Positions 34,184-42,957 of a stretch of DNA of 64,000 nucleotides are shown here, in pieces. Below the pieces are notes generated by a model. That model was not told the DNA's origin. It saw only the letters and a list, made by a program, of their open reading frames with translations, and did not search any database. Numbering within the stretch: the first letter of the stretch is position 1; the number at the start of each line of letters is the position of its first letter. The position numbers were made by a program, and so were the translations under genes. Origin of the DNA: Glycomyces sp. L485 (GTDB lineage: Bacteria; Actinomycetota; Actinomycetes; Mycobacteriales; Micromonosporaceae); contig NZ_JAKZEW010000001.1 in assembly GCF_022548875.1 (NCBI RefSeq), positions 186,264-250,263 of the forward strand, in the 5' to 3' direction.

Positions 34184-35695
34184 GTGACGCCACGGAGGGA
34201 GACCACACCTGCGTGTGATTATGCCGATGAGTACCGGCGCCTGCGTAGGCTGATGGGATCGGGGCGGGTAGCCGAGGCCGTCGACAACGCCACCACCATC
34301 GCGTATAATGCACCGACCGCGCAGCGGCGTGCCCAGGCCTGGCTGTTCATCCTCCAAGGCCAGATCAACCAGCGCGCCATCGCCGAGATCCCCACGACCC
34401 TCGACCAGTCCGACTCGGCCGTGCGCCGCTGCCGCGACTACCGGCTCACCGGCGAGTTCCACGCCCTCGCCGCCTGGTACCACCACCACCACGTCAAATC
34501 CCTCCACTTCACCGCCCAGCACCTCGTCCTCGCCTCCCGCGCCCTGCGCTCGATGCAGGAGGCGAGCCAGGCCGCCGTCGACTCCTGGTACGACCTGGCA
34601 GTGGTCATGAGCAACTGCGGCTACCAGCAGCAGTCCACCGCGGCGCTCGAAGAGTGCCACATGCTCGCCGAGCGGATCGGCGTCCCGCGCTCCTCGGTCG
34701 AGGGCGTGGAGATCCTCGTCCGCGACGCCCTGCTCCGCTACTACACGGGCGACCCGCACGCCTGCATAGGCCTGCTCCGCAAGGAGCTGCGGCGCGTCAA
34801 ACCGCACCTTCACGTGCTCGACAAGCGCGAGCTCGAATGGGTCCACTACGCGCTCGGGCGCCTCATGCTGCTCGGCTTCTCAGAGCAGTGGTCGGTCGAG
34901 CAGATGCTGCCGGAGACGACCTCCTCTGCCGAGGCGCTCGACCTGCGCGCGCTGGCGCTCGCCTCGCGGCTCATCGCCCAGGGGCGGGGCAACGAGGCAC
35001 TGGAGACGCTGGATACGCGCGTGATCGGGAGCGAGACGATCGGAGTGATGGAGCCGCAGCACCTGCGCTCGTTGGCGCTGGTGGCGAAGGGCGACCACGC
35101 CGAGTCGATTCTGGCGGCGCACCAGACCACGTACGCGCTCTACAAGCAGATCAACGAGTTCCACACGATCTACCTGGACTCGGCGGCGGCGTTGGTCGAC
35201 CACGACCAGTTGCGCCGCGCGGTGGCGGGCTGGGCGGACCAGGCGAACACCGACGATCTGACGGGTCTGCCGAACCGGCGCAGGCTGGATGCGTTCCTGG
35301 TCGAGGTCGTCGGGGACGGGATGATCGCGGTGCTCGACCTCGACGGCTTCAAGGCCGTGAACGACACGCACGGCCACCAGGCCGGGGATGCGATCCTCCA
35401 GCGGGTGGCCGCGCTGCTGTCGAGCGTGGTGCGCTCAGGGGACCTGTTGGCGCGCACCGGGGGCGACGAGTTCATCCTCGTGCTGCCGGGCGCCACCGAG
35501 TTCGACGCCGACGCGGTCTCGGAGCGGATCCGGGTGGCCGTGGCGGCCGAGAACTGGGAGTACTCAGTTCCCGGCACGCCGGTCGACGTCTCGATCGGTT
35601 GGGCCCGGCTGGTGCCCGGCGGCGACCCCGCGCAAACGCTGTGGGCTGCCGACCAGGCCATGTACCAGATGAAGCGGGATCGGAAGTCTTACTGA
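34184..35695 (+). CDS. TPR-like sensor with GGDEF diguanylate cyclase
   Basis: 503 residues from GTG 34184 behind AGGATAG. The N-terminal 340 residues are helical repeats resembling TPRs (YRRLRRLMGSGRVAEAVDNA; YQQQSTAALEECHMLAERIG). The C-terminal GGDEF domain begins near ANTDDLTGLPNRRRLDAFLV. The active-site GGDEF is intact (residues 426-430), and the inhibitory I-site RSGD (417-420) sits five residues before it, so c-di-GMP synthesis with product inhibition is likely. In filamentous actinomycetes c-di-GMP controls development through BldD. No membrane segment is seen; input probably comes through the repeats. It overlaps the convergent putP by 7 nt. Confidence 0.9.
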   Translation: MTPRRETTPACDYADEYRRLRRLMGSGRVAEAVDNATTIAYNAPTAQRRAQAWLFILQGQINQRAIAEIPTTLDQSDSAVRRCRDYRLTGEFHALAAWYHHHHVKSLHFTAQHLVLASRALRSMQEASQAAVDSWYDLAVVMSNCGYQQQSTAALEECHMLAERIGVPRSSVEGVEILVRDALLRYYTGDPHACIGLLRKELRRVKPHLHVLDKRELEWVHYALGRLMLLGFSEQWSVEQMLPETTSSAEALDLRALALASRLIAQGRGNEALETLDTRVIGSETIGVMEPQHLRSLALVAKGDHAESILAAHQTTYALYKQINEFHTIYLDSAAALVDHDQLRRAVAGWADQANTDDLTGLPNRRRLDAFLVEVVGDGMIAVLDLDGFKAVNDTHGHQAGDAILQRVAALLSSVVRSGDLLARTGGDEFILVLPGATEFDADAVSERIRVAVAAENWEYSVPGTPVDVSIGWARLVPGGDPAQTLWAADQAMYQMKRDRKSY

Positions 35696-37200
35696 GCCGC
35701 GGGCTCGACCTCCTCTTCGGGGCGGTACTTGCCGACCCATTCGCGTTCGGGGCGCTTGCCGATCATGCCGAAGATCCAGGCGGCGAGCAGACCGGCGGCG
35801 AAGCCGGGCAGCATCGAGTAGACGCCGCCGGGAGAGCCGAGCTGCTCCCACGTGACCACGACGGTCGCGCCGGTGACCATGCCGGCGAGCGCGCCCAGCC
35901 ACGTCATGCGGGACCAGTACAGCGACAGGATGACGATCGGTCCGAACGCCGAGCCGAAGCCGGCCCAGGCGTAGGCGACGATCTCCAGCACCGTGCCGCC
36001 CTGCAGCGCGAAGTAGTAGGCGACGATCGCGACCGCGACGACCGCGGCGCGGCCGATCCACACGAGTTCGGCGTCGCGGGCTTCGCGGTGGAAGTAGCGG
36101 CGGTAGAAGTCCTCGGTGACGGCGGTCGAGGCGACCAGCAGCTGGGAGTCGGCGGTGGACATGACCGCGGCCAGGACGGCCGCGAGCAGGATGCCGGCGA
36201 TCCACGGGTTGAACAGGTCCTGCACGAGGACGAGGAACACCGTCTCCTGGTTCTCCAGCGGCGCGTCGATGTAGGAGATGCCGACCAGGCCGATGAGAAC
36301 GGCGGCGGCGAGGGTCACGAGCACCCAGGTGACGCCGATGCGGCGGGCGACGGGAACATCCTTCGCGGACCGGATGCCCATGAAGCGGGCGAGGATGTGC
36401 GGCTGGCCGAAGTAGCCGAGGCCCCAGGCGAGGAGCCCGGCGATCGCGACGAAGCTCAGCGTGTTGGAACCGGCCCAGCCTTCGCCGGGCGTGAAGCCGG
36501 ATTCGTCGATCCAGTTGAGCAGGTTCGGGCTGGTGTTCCGGACGTCGCCGAACACGGCGTCGAAGCCGCCGACCGCGCCGATGGCCAGGATCGGGACGAT
36601 CACGAGGGCCAGGAACATGAGCACGCCCTGGATGAAGTCGGTGAAGGACACCGCCAGGAAGCCGCCGAGGAACGTGTAGACGACGATGACGACGACTGCC
36701 ACGGTGATGGCGACCGTCGGCTCGACGCCGAAGATGGTCTCGAACAGCAGGCCGCCGGCGACGAGGCCGGAGGCGACGTACAGGGTGAAGAACACGCCGA
36801 TGATGAGCGCCGAGACGATCCGCAGCAGGTTCGTCTTGTCTTCGAACCGGGACTCGAAGTAGGCCGAGAGGCTGATCGAATTGTGCGCGCGCTCGGTGTA
36901 GGTACGCAGGCGCGGAGCGACGAAGAGCCAGTTCAGGTAGGTGCCGATGGCGAGGCCGACGGCGATCCAGGCTTCACCGATGCCGAACGCGTAGACGGCG
37001 CCGGGAAGGCCGAGGAGGAGCCAACCGGACATGTCGGAGGCCTGGGCGGACAAGGCGGCGGTCGGAGCATTCAGGGTGCGGCCGCCGAGCGCGAAGTCGG
37101 AGAGCGTCTTGGTGCGGCTGTAGACCCATACGCCGATCGCGACCATGACCAGCAGATAGAAGATGAAGGTCGTGATGATCGGGGCCGATAGATCGACCAT
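35689..37200 (-). CDS. putP: Sodium/proline symporter
   Basis: 503 residues with about 13 membrane helices. SSS-family signatures are present: ALSAQASDMSGWLLLGLPGA near the start, GGFLAVSFTDFIQGVLMFLA in the middle, and AAVMSTADSQLLVASTAVTED (Na2-site region). It imports proline with sodium for nutrition or osmoprotection. Length and ends agree with PutP, including the charged C-terminal tail. GAGGTACTCAC precedes the ATG at 37200. The stop overlaps the end of the diguanylate cyclase gene, with no terminator between. Confidence 0.92.
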   Translation of the reverse strand: MVDLSAPIITTFIFYLLVMVAIGVWVYSRTKTLSDFALGGRTLNAPTAALSAQASDMSGWLLLGLPGAVYAFGIGEAWIAVGLAIGTYLNWLFVAPRLRTYTERAHNSISLSAYFESRFEDKTNLLRIVSALIIGVFFTLYVASGLVAGGLLFETIFGVEPTVAITVAVVVIVVYTFLGGFLAVSFTDFIQGVLMFLALVIVPILAIGAVGGFDAVFGDVRNTSPNLLNWIDESGFTPGEGWAGSNTLSFVAIAGLLAWGLGYFGQPHILARFMGIRSAKDVPVARRIGVTWVLVTLAAAVLIGLVGISYIDAPLENQETVFLVLVQDLFNPWIAGILLAAVLAAVMSTADSQLLVASTAVTEDFYRRYFHREARDAELVWIGRAAVVAVAIVAYYFALQGGTVLEIVAYAWAGFGSAFGPIVILSLYWSRMTWLGALAGMVTGATVVVTWEQLGSPGGVYSMLPGFAAGLLAAWIFGMIGKRPEREWVGKYRPEEEVEPAAQ

Positions 37201-37429
37201 GTGAGTACCTCACAATCGAAGGTTTTCGGGCAATGACGCTGATCATACAGTGGCTGGAGTCGCAATAGAACCCCTGAATCCATCGGCCGTGGGCACGCGG
37301 CCGGAAGTTTGCGGCATTCCTGTTCGATTGGCTGTTGTCAGCGCCCTTCGCAAAAAGGGACACTCGTTATATCGATGCTGATCCTGGGGGTGTTCTCTGC
37401 GATGGGATTGCAACCAATTCCAAAGAGGA

Positions 37430-38506
37430 TCAGAAGCGTCTCCGCATATCGCGCCCCTGAGGACCCCCAAAATCAACGCTATGGATTGATTGTGACACTG
37501 AAAGTAACTCACGGGGACGGCCGGCTCCATCAAGTTGCACAGTCGTGACAAAACCGAGGAGCCTCCGTCGCCGTAGCGCGCAGGCGGCGGCCAGATCGGT
37601 CCGGCTCGTCCAGGGCTCGGCCGCCACCGCCTGGTCGAGCCGCGGGGGTCCCGCCACCGCTCGGCCGCCCAGTGCGCCGCGAAGGATCGGTAACCGCATC
37701 GCGCCTATCGCATCGGCGACCGCCTCGAGGGCGAGCGCCCTGGCGACGTCGGCAGACGCCTCCACCGTCCCGGTCGCGGCGGCGATGAACGCGTCGCCGT
37801 CCATCCGCGTGTGGACGGGGCTCACCGCCCGCGCCAGACCGTCGTGCGCGCCCTCGGCGAGCAGCTTGCACTCGACCTTGTCGAGCCTGGCGTTCGTCGC
37901 GACGACTCCGATGGTGGTGTTGCGTCCGAATGCGACCGGGAAGCCCTCCGGCCTGAGTCGAGCCCGGTCGAGCGGCCCGGGCTCGCCGAAGGCGTTGACG
38001 GCCGCGACGACGCTCACGACGAGCTCTCCGCTCCGCAGGGTCGCCGACGCGAGTCCGGACGGCAGCGTCACCCCGCGCCACTGCCCTACCGTCGCGCCCC
38101 TACCGGCGCCGACGGCACCGTCGAGGGGTGTATCCCCGCTCGCGACCTCGCATGCCGCATAACCGTGCGCCGCTTCGGGAACGATTTCCGAGCCGTCGAG
38201 GTCGTACAGCCCGAGCGCGGGCACGATCGGCACCACGCCGCCGGGAGTGCCGACCCCGCGGCCGCGCTCGGCGAGCCAGCGCATGACCCCGTCTGCGGCG
38301 GCCAGCCCGAACGCCGAACCGCCGGTGAGCAGGACCGCGTCGATCCCGGCGTTCGACCTGATCGGATCGAGCAGTTCGATCTCCCGGGTGGCCGGCGCCC
38401 CGCCCCGGACCTCGCCGGAGGCGAGGGCCGCCCGCTCGAACAGCAGCACCGTGCAGCCGGTGCGCTCACCGGTCCAATGGCCTACCCGGACGCCCAAGTC
38501 CCGCAT
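37430..38506 (-). CDS. P1-family (DmpA/NylC-like) peptidase, unusual C-terminus
   Basis: 358 residues. The self-processing N-terminal nucleophile hydrolase fold is recognisable: VRVGHWTGERTGCTVLLF at the start, LTGGSAFGLAAADGVMRWL, and the cleavage site in GRNTTIGVVATNARLDKVE. There the chain splits before Thr to create the nucleophile. The family covers aminopeptidases and amide hydrolases. The domain should end shortly after ALALEAVADAIGAM, yet the frame continues for about 80 residues (ending RRRF) into AT-richer sequence. This suggests that the original stop was lost by a frameshift near the end. The catalytic part looks intact. Confidence 0.8.
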   Translation of the reverse strand: MRDLGVRVGHWTGERTGCTVLLFERAALASGEVRGGAPATREIELLDPIRSNAGIDAVLLTGGSAFGLAAADGVMRWLAERGRGVGTPGGVVPIVPALGLYDLDGSEIVPEAAHGYAACEVASGDTPLDGAVGAGRGATVGQWRGVTLPSGLASATLRSGELVVSVVAAVNAFGEPGPLDRARLRPEGFPVAFGRNTTIGVVATNARLDKVECKLLAEGAHDGLARAVSPVHTRMDGDAFIAAATGTVEASADVARALALEAVADAIGAMRLPILRGALGGRAVAGPPRLDQAVAAEPWTSRTDLAAACALRRRRLLGFVTTVQLDGAGRPRELLSVSQSIHSVDFGGPQGRDMRRRF

Positions 38507-38822
38507 GCCGACAGACTACCGCCATCTGGCGGCAACCCCCCGGCCGTCCTTGTAACCGAACGGATGATCAGATCTCAGTGGACAGTGGTGCGGGATACAT
38601 GTGACCCACGCGAAATCCCTGGATTTCTCGGACGTGGAGGCCATAGCATTGTCAGTGAAGCCGGGAGGCGACAGCAACGAAGCGGCAATCCCGATCGAAG
38701 GCTCGAACCCCCGGTCCAATGCGAAGCATTGGCCCGCCGCCGTCGACAAAGGCGTCATCGACGGGCGGTTCATCCCCTGAGAAATTCACTATCCGGCACA
38801 CCATGCCGGGAAGGAACAGATC
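38507..38822. other. Intergenic stretch before a small gene
   Basis: No supported gene or RNA. It carries the divergent upstream regions of the P1 peptidase (minus) and of the 71-residue protein (plus); I see no convincing promoter or repeat. Confidence 0.45.
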
Positions 38823-39038
38823 ATGAACGAGTTCGTAGGTGCATACCTCGCAGTCGACGCCGCCAACACCAACGCCACCTCGGCCCTGCCGAACGCTCCG
38901 GTCGTCGACGACGGCCGCGAGAACAAGCTGTACGTTGCCGGCGCCACGGCGCAGGACAAGGTCCGCTTCTCGACCGCCGGCGTCCTCCGCCGCGTGGCCG
39001 ACCGGGTCGAGCGCGGCGCCCTGACCCGCGCCGCCTGA
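38823..39038 (+). CDS. Small unknown protein (71 residues)
   Basis: The ATG has GGGAAGGA 7 nt upstream and the frame shows strong third-position GC bias, so I regard it as real. The sequence begins MNEFVGAYLAVDAANTNATS and ends in a basic helix (AGVLRRVADRVERGALTRAA). There are no Cys residues, signal peptide or membrane segment. The family is not recognised. A weak 7-bp hairpin (GACAAGG/CCTTGTC, 39120-39147) lies before the convergent Ntn hydrolase gene. Confidence 0.5.
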   Translation: MNEFVGAYLAVDAANTNATSALPNAPVVDDGRENKLYVAGATAQDKVRFSTAGVLRRVADRVERGALTRAA

Positions 39039-39173
39039 CAAGGCGACGGTGTAAGCGCACCCACAAGGTGCCGGCCGTGACTGGACAACTCAAAAGCAGA
39101 AGACGCGACGCGCTGAGCCGACAAGGGCCGGCGCGTTTCGCCTTGTCCGGGGCCGGGAGGGCGAACCCTCCTG

Positions 39174-40139
39174 TCAGGCGGTGGCGAACTCGAACGGCTC
39201 CGCGGGAGCGAACCGGTCGTTGATCGCGCCGCCGATCGGCAGCGAGGCCGGGTCCATGCACATCGTCCGAGAGAAGTCGAGGCTTCGCAGCTCGACCCAG
39301 ACGATGTCCGGGCGCGTCGACGATTCGAAGGCGTACACCAGGTTGGTCAGGTCGGTCAGCGTCCGCCAGATCGTCTTGGAGATGTTGGGACTGTCCGGAT
39401 CCGGCGCGCCGAACGGCTGCGCGGCGTTGCGCATGACGCTGAGCAGCGCGGCGTATGCCGACGGCAGGGTCTCGGGCCGAGGCAGCCGGTCCAGGTAGTA
39501 GCTGGCGCGGACGAACCGGTCGGCGGCATCGGTGGTTCCCGGCAGCGGCAGCTCGCCACCGAAACCCACGTAGCGTTCGAGGTGGGTCAGCTGCTCGTCG
39601 AACGGCGGCGAGTTGGTCATGACCCGATGCCGCTCGCCGTGATGGACGCTGGGCCGACCGTCCAGGTACTCGACGATCGCCGAATCGCCGCTCGCGTCGT
39701 CGAGCGCGAGGTGAACTGTCGCGTACCTGCTGGTCTGGTCGTCGAAGACCGGGCGCGGCTGGAAGGGCGAAGAGCGCATCAGTTCGACCGCTTCGGCGAC
39801 GGTCGCGCAGGTGTCGAGCAGGTACTGGGCCCACAGCGACACCGCGAGCGCCGGTAGATCGGCTTCACGCGGCCCGAAGTCGGATTCCGCCAGCCACAGC
39901 AGGTGGGCGGCCAGTCCCGCCTCGTTGACCCCGTCGCTCGTCGCCAGGTCGTAGCTGGAGGCGATGACCGATCCATAAGAGGCGGTCCAGCGCAGCGGAT
40001 TCGCGTCCCCCGGCAGTCCGGTCCGAGCGGCTCCCCGCGGCATGACCCATAGCCGGGTGTCCATCTCGATACCCCAGTCCATATTGCGACCGACCAGGAC
40101 CGCCCGCTCATCGCCGGACCACAGGACGCGAGTGCACAT
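39174..40139 (-). CDS. Linear amide C-N hydrolase (choloylglycine hydrolase family)
   Basis: 321 residues. The protein begins MC: after removal of Met, Cys2 becomes the N-terminal nucleophile, as in penicillin V acylase and bile salt hydrolase. Conserved segments: CTRVLWSGDERAVLVGRNMD, YDLATSDGVNEAGLAAHLLW, VMTNSPPFDEQL and the late DPDSPNISKTIWRTL. No signal peptide, so probably cytoplasmic. Actinobacterial members often hydrolyse N-acyl-homoserine lactones or penicillin V; the substrate here is unknown. A perfect 18-bp palindrome lies 80 nt upstream. Confidence 0.85.
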   Translation of the reverse strand: MCTRVLWSGDERAVLVGRNMDWGIEMDTRLWVMPRGAARTGLPGDANPLRWTASYGSVIASSYDLATSDGVNEAGLAAHLLWLAESDFGPREADLPALAVSLWAQYLLDTCATVAEAVELMRSSPFQPRPVFDDQTSRYATVHLALDDASGDSAIVEYLDGRPSVHHGERHRVMTNSPPFDEQLTHLERYVGFGGELPLPGTTDAADRFVRASYYLDRLPRPETLPSAYAALLSVMRNAAQPFGAPDPDSPNISKTIWRTLTDLTNLVYAFESSTRPDIVWVELRSLDFSRTMCMDPASLPIGGAINDRFAPAEPFEFATA

Positions 40140-40218
40140 GGCACCACGGTAGACCGCCGCACCGGTCGCCGCGGCCGAGTCGCCGAAACCGTCCCGCATG
40201 GAGGACCACGTCGCGGGA

Positions 40219-40236
40219 GCGGACCGATCGGTCCGC
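40219..40236. promoter_or_regulatory. 18-bp perfect palindrome upstream of the Ntn hydrolase
   Basis: GCGGACCGATCGGTCCGC is a perfect palindrome without a spacer loop, so it is more likely a protein site than a hairpin. It lies between the glyA terminator and the Ntn hydrolase gene. The form resembles TetR-family operators, but no TetR gene is in the window. Confidence 0.45.
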
Positions 40237-40250
40237 GCCGGAGAGAGTGA

Positions 40251-40277
40251 AGGGGACCGGCCGCAGGCCGGTCCCCT
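40251..40277 (-). terminator. glyA terminator
   Basis: AGGGGACCGGCC (40251-40262) and GGCCGGTCCCCT (40266-40277) form a perfect 12-bp stem with loop GCA, 14 nt beyond the glyA stop. Confidence 0.8.
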
Positions 40278-40291
40278 CAGTCGCAGAAGTT

Positions 40292-41566
40292 CTAGGCGTG
40301 CCAGCCCGGGATCGGGTAGGCCTTGCAGAACTCGCGGATCTCGCCGGCGATCGCGTCCAGCTCGGGGTCCTTCTCGGCCTTCGCGGCGTTGATCGCTCGG
40401 TCGATCCAGTTCGCCACGAGCTCCATGTCGCCCTCGGTCATGCCGCGCGTCGTCACGGCGGCGGTGCCGATGCGCAGACCCGACGGGTCGAACGGCTTGC
40501 GCTGGTCGAACGGAACCGTGTTGAAGTTCAGCTCGATGCCGGCGACGTCCAGGGCCTTCGCCGCGGGCTTCCCACCGATCTCCTTGCTGGTCAGGTCGAC
40601 CAGGATCAGGTGGTTGTCCGTGCCGCCCGAGACCAGGTCGTAGCCCCGGTCGCTCAAGGCCGTCGCGAGCGCCTGCGCGTTCTTGACGATCTGGGCCGCG
40701 TAACCGCGGAACGACTCGCGGGCCGCCTCGCGCAGCGCCACCGCGATCGCCGCGGTGGTGTGGTTGTGCGGGCCGCCCTGGAGCCCGGGGAAGACCGCCT
40801 TGTCGATGGCCTTCGCGTGGTCGGCGTCGGTCATGATCATCGCGCCCCGCGGCCCGCGCAGCGTCTTGTGCGTCGTGGTCGTGATGACCGGCGCGTGCCC
40901 CACCGGGCTCGGGTGCGCGCCGCCGGCGACGAGGCCGGCGATGTGGGCGATGTCGGCCATGAGGATCGCGTCGACCTCGGCGGCGATCTTCGCGAAGCCC
41001 TCGAAGTCGATCGTGCGCGGGATCGCCGTCCCGCCGCAGATCATGAGCTTCGGTCGCTCGCGGCGCGCGATCTCGGCGACCTCGTCGAGGTCGACCCGGC
41101 CGGTGTCCTTGCGGACGCCGTAGTGGACGGCGTTGAACCACTTGCCCGTCGCCGAGACGCTCCAGCCGTGGGTCAGGTGCCCGCCCATCGGCAGGCCCAT
41201 GCCCATGACGGTGTCGCCCGGCTTCAGGAACGCCAGGTAGACGGCGAGGTTCGCGGGGGATCCCGAGTAGGGCTGCACGTTGGCGTGGTCGACGCCGAAC
41301 AGCTCCTTGGCGCGGCCGATCGCCAGCTCCTCGACCTCGTCGATGAACTGCTGGCCCTCGTAGTAGCGCTTGCGGGCGTAGCCCTCGGAGTACTTGTTGG
41401 TCAGGATGGACCCGGTGGCCTCCATGACCGCCTCGGAGACGTAGTTCTCGGAGGCGATGAGGCGGATCTTCTCCGACTCCCGGCGGCCCTCGGCCTCGAT
41501 GAGCCGTTCGATTTCAGGGTCGGCGGCCGCGAGGTTCGCCGTCAGGGCCTCATAGGCGTCAGTCAT
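40292..41566 (-). CDS. glyA: Serine hydroxymethyltransferase
   Basis: 424 residues. Converts serine and tetrahydrofolate to glycine and 5,10-methylene-THF in the cytoplasm. Signatures: LIASENYVSEAVMEATGSIL, NKYSEGYARKRYYEGQQFID, the PLP lysine in TTTTHKTLRGPRG, and TDNHLILVDL. Full length with a typical C-terminus. AAGGAGAG precedes ATG 41566. A strong hairpin ends the transcript. The nearest plus-strand gene is divergent. Confidence 0.97.
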   Translation of the reverse strand: MTDAYEALTANLAAADPEIERLIEAEGRRESEKIRLIASENYVSEAVMEATGSILTNKYSEGYARKRYYEGQQFIDEVEELAIGRAKELFGVDHANVQPYSGSPANLAVYLAFLKPGDTVMGMGLPMGGHLTHGWSVSATGKWFNAVHYGVRKDTGRVDLDEVAEIARRERPKLMICGGTAIPRTIDFEGFAKIAAEVDAILMADIAHIAGLVAGGAHPSPVGHAPVITTTTHKTLRGPRGAMIMTDADHAKAIDKAVFPGLQGGPHNHTTAAIAVALREAARESFRGYAAQIVKNAQALATALSDRGYDLVSGGTDNHLILVDLTSKEIGGKPAAKALDVAGIELNFNTVPFDQRKPFDPSGLRIGTAAVTTRGMTEGDMELVANWIDRAINAAKAEKDPELDAIAGEIREFCKAYPIPGWHA

Positions 41567-41754
41567 GCATGCTCTCCTTGTCGAATGGCATGGTCTCAGC
41601 ACGGCGACCGGGCAGGTGGCCTTGACTTCCCCGAGCATAACCGCCGGAGCTGTCCGCGCTCAGCTGCGTTTGGAGCCTGTGACCCCGGCTGAGCGGGCCG
41701 TGACTCATCCGCCTGTTCGAGACTCCATTGCGTACACGCAGTACCGTGCGATGC

Positions 41755-42957
41755 ATGTCACCTAAAACCGCAACCAACGCGATCGGTGTGGGATTCGCGG
41801 TGGCCGCGACCGCGGCGCTCGCCCAGCTCGGGCTGGCGTACGGGTTCGGACTGCTGTCCTGGGCCGACGCCGCCCCCGGTTCCGCGGACCCCGTGCTCGA
41901 CTACCGCGCGAACGCGAACCTCGCCTGGGTGGCGTGGTTCGCCGCCGCCTCCTGCGTCGTCGGCGGCCTCGCCTCCGGCGTCATCGGCGGCAAAGGTGAG
42001 GCCGCCGGCTCCCCGGCCGTGCGCGTCGCCGCCGTCGTCGCCTCCGCCGTCGGCGCGTTCGCCGTCGGGCCCCTCGTGTCGCTGTCCGCTCAGCAGGGTG
42101 CCGGGTTCTCCTCGTTCCTGACCGACCCGCTCATCGCCGCGGGGGCGGGCTCGGTCGTCGGCTTCGTGCTCACCCTCATCGGCCTCGGTTCGCGTTCGGT
42201 CGCGGTCAACGTCGGCGCCTCGGTCGCACTGATCTGGCTGCTCGCAGTCCTGGCGACGTTCGTGGAGATCGGCGAGCCCGCCACCCCCGTCACCGAACTG
42301 GCCGTGTGGGGCTCGTGGGCGAGTCCGGAATCGGCGCTGGGTCGGCGCGGCTTCTCGATCGTCGTGCCGTTCGTGACCGGCTCGGCGCTCATCGGCGCGG
42401 TCGTCGCAGTCATGGCCCGCCGCAAGCCGATCACCAGCTCCGGCTACCGGATCGCCGCGGCCTCGGGAATCGCAGGGCCGCTCATCGTCACCGTCGCGCA
42501 CCTGATCGCGGGCCCTCCGCAGGTCGACAGCCCCGAGTCGACGGCGGTGTTCCTCGTCGGGCCGTACGCGGCGATCGCCGGACTCCTCGGCTCGCTCATC
42601 GTCTCGGCCATCCCGCGTTCGGGCGGTCAGATCGACGACACGCCCGACGAACCGGTCGAGACGGCACCCGCCTGGACGGTCCCCGAGGCGCCGAGCTCGG
42701 CCTTCGACGACTCGAACGACGGCAAGACCGAGTCCATGGCCGGCGAGCCGGCCGACGCCGAGACCTCGGACCCCGAGGTCGACTGGGTCCAAGAGCTCAA
42801 ACCCGTCGACGGCTCCACCGTCACCGGCTCCGACACCGAGACCGAGACCGAGACGAAGACGAAGACCGAGGCAAAGCCGAAGCGGACGAGGAAGGCGTCG
42901 AAGCGGACCCGGCGCAAACTCTCCGACGCCGAGCCCGCTTCAGAGGACGATTCCTAG
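41755..42957 (+). CDS. Multi-pass membrane protein with acidic/basic tail
   Basis: 400 residues, no recognised family. About eight membrane helices (residues about 8-290) precede a soluble tail that starts acidic and Pro-rich, then has an alternating Glu/Thr/Lys run (TETETETKTKTEAKPKRTRK) and ends RRKLSDAEPASEDDS. The start is taken at ATG 41755. TACCGT lies only 8 nt upstream as a possible -10, so the transcript may be nearly leaderless. The gene's end overlaps the convergent ligase gene by 4 nt. Confidence 0.7.
   Translation: MSPKTATNAIGVGFAVAATAALAQLGLAYGFGLLSWADAAPGSADPVLDYRANANLAWVAWFAAASCVVGGLASGVIGGKGEAAGSPAVRVAAVVASAVGAFAVGPLVSLSAQQGAGFSSFLTDPLIAAGAGSVVGFVLTLIGLGSRSVAVNVGASVALIWLLAVLATFVEIGEPATPVTELAVWGSWASPESALGRRGFSIVVPFVTGSALIGAVVAVMARRKPITSSGYRIAAASGIAGPLIVTVAHLIAGPPQVDSPESTAVFLVGPYAAIAGLLGSLIVSAIPRSGGQIDDTPDEPVETAPAWTVPEAPSSAFDDSNDGKTESMAGEPADAETSDPEVDWVQELKPVDGSTVTGSDTETETETKTKTEAKPKRTRKASKRTRRKLSDAEPASEDDS

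Noticed and set aside
30195-34187. A 1330-codon open frame on the plus strand across the LCP, zinc-ribbon and SPFH genes
   Set aside because: It is antisense to four well-supported genes, has no domain signature or ribosome site, and reflects the scarcity of stop codons in high-GC DNA.
42830-42920. Repetitive GAGACCGAGACC sequence as a possible DNA repeat element
   Set aside because: It encodes the Glu/Thr/Lys tail of the membrane protein at 41755-42957 and is in frame throughout.
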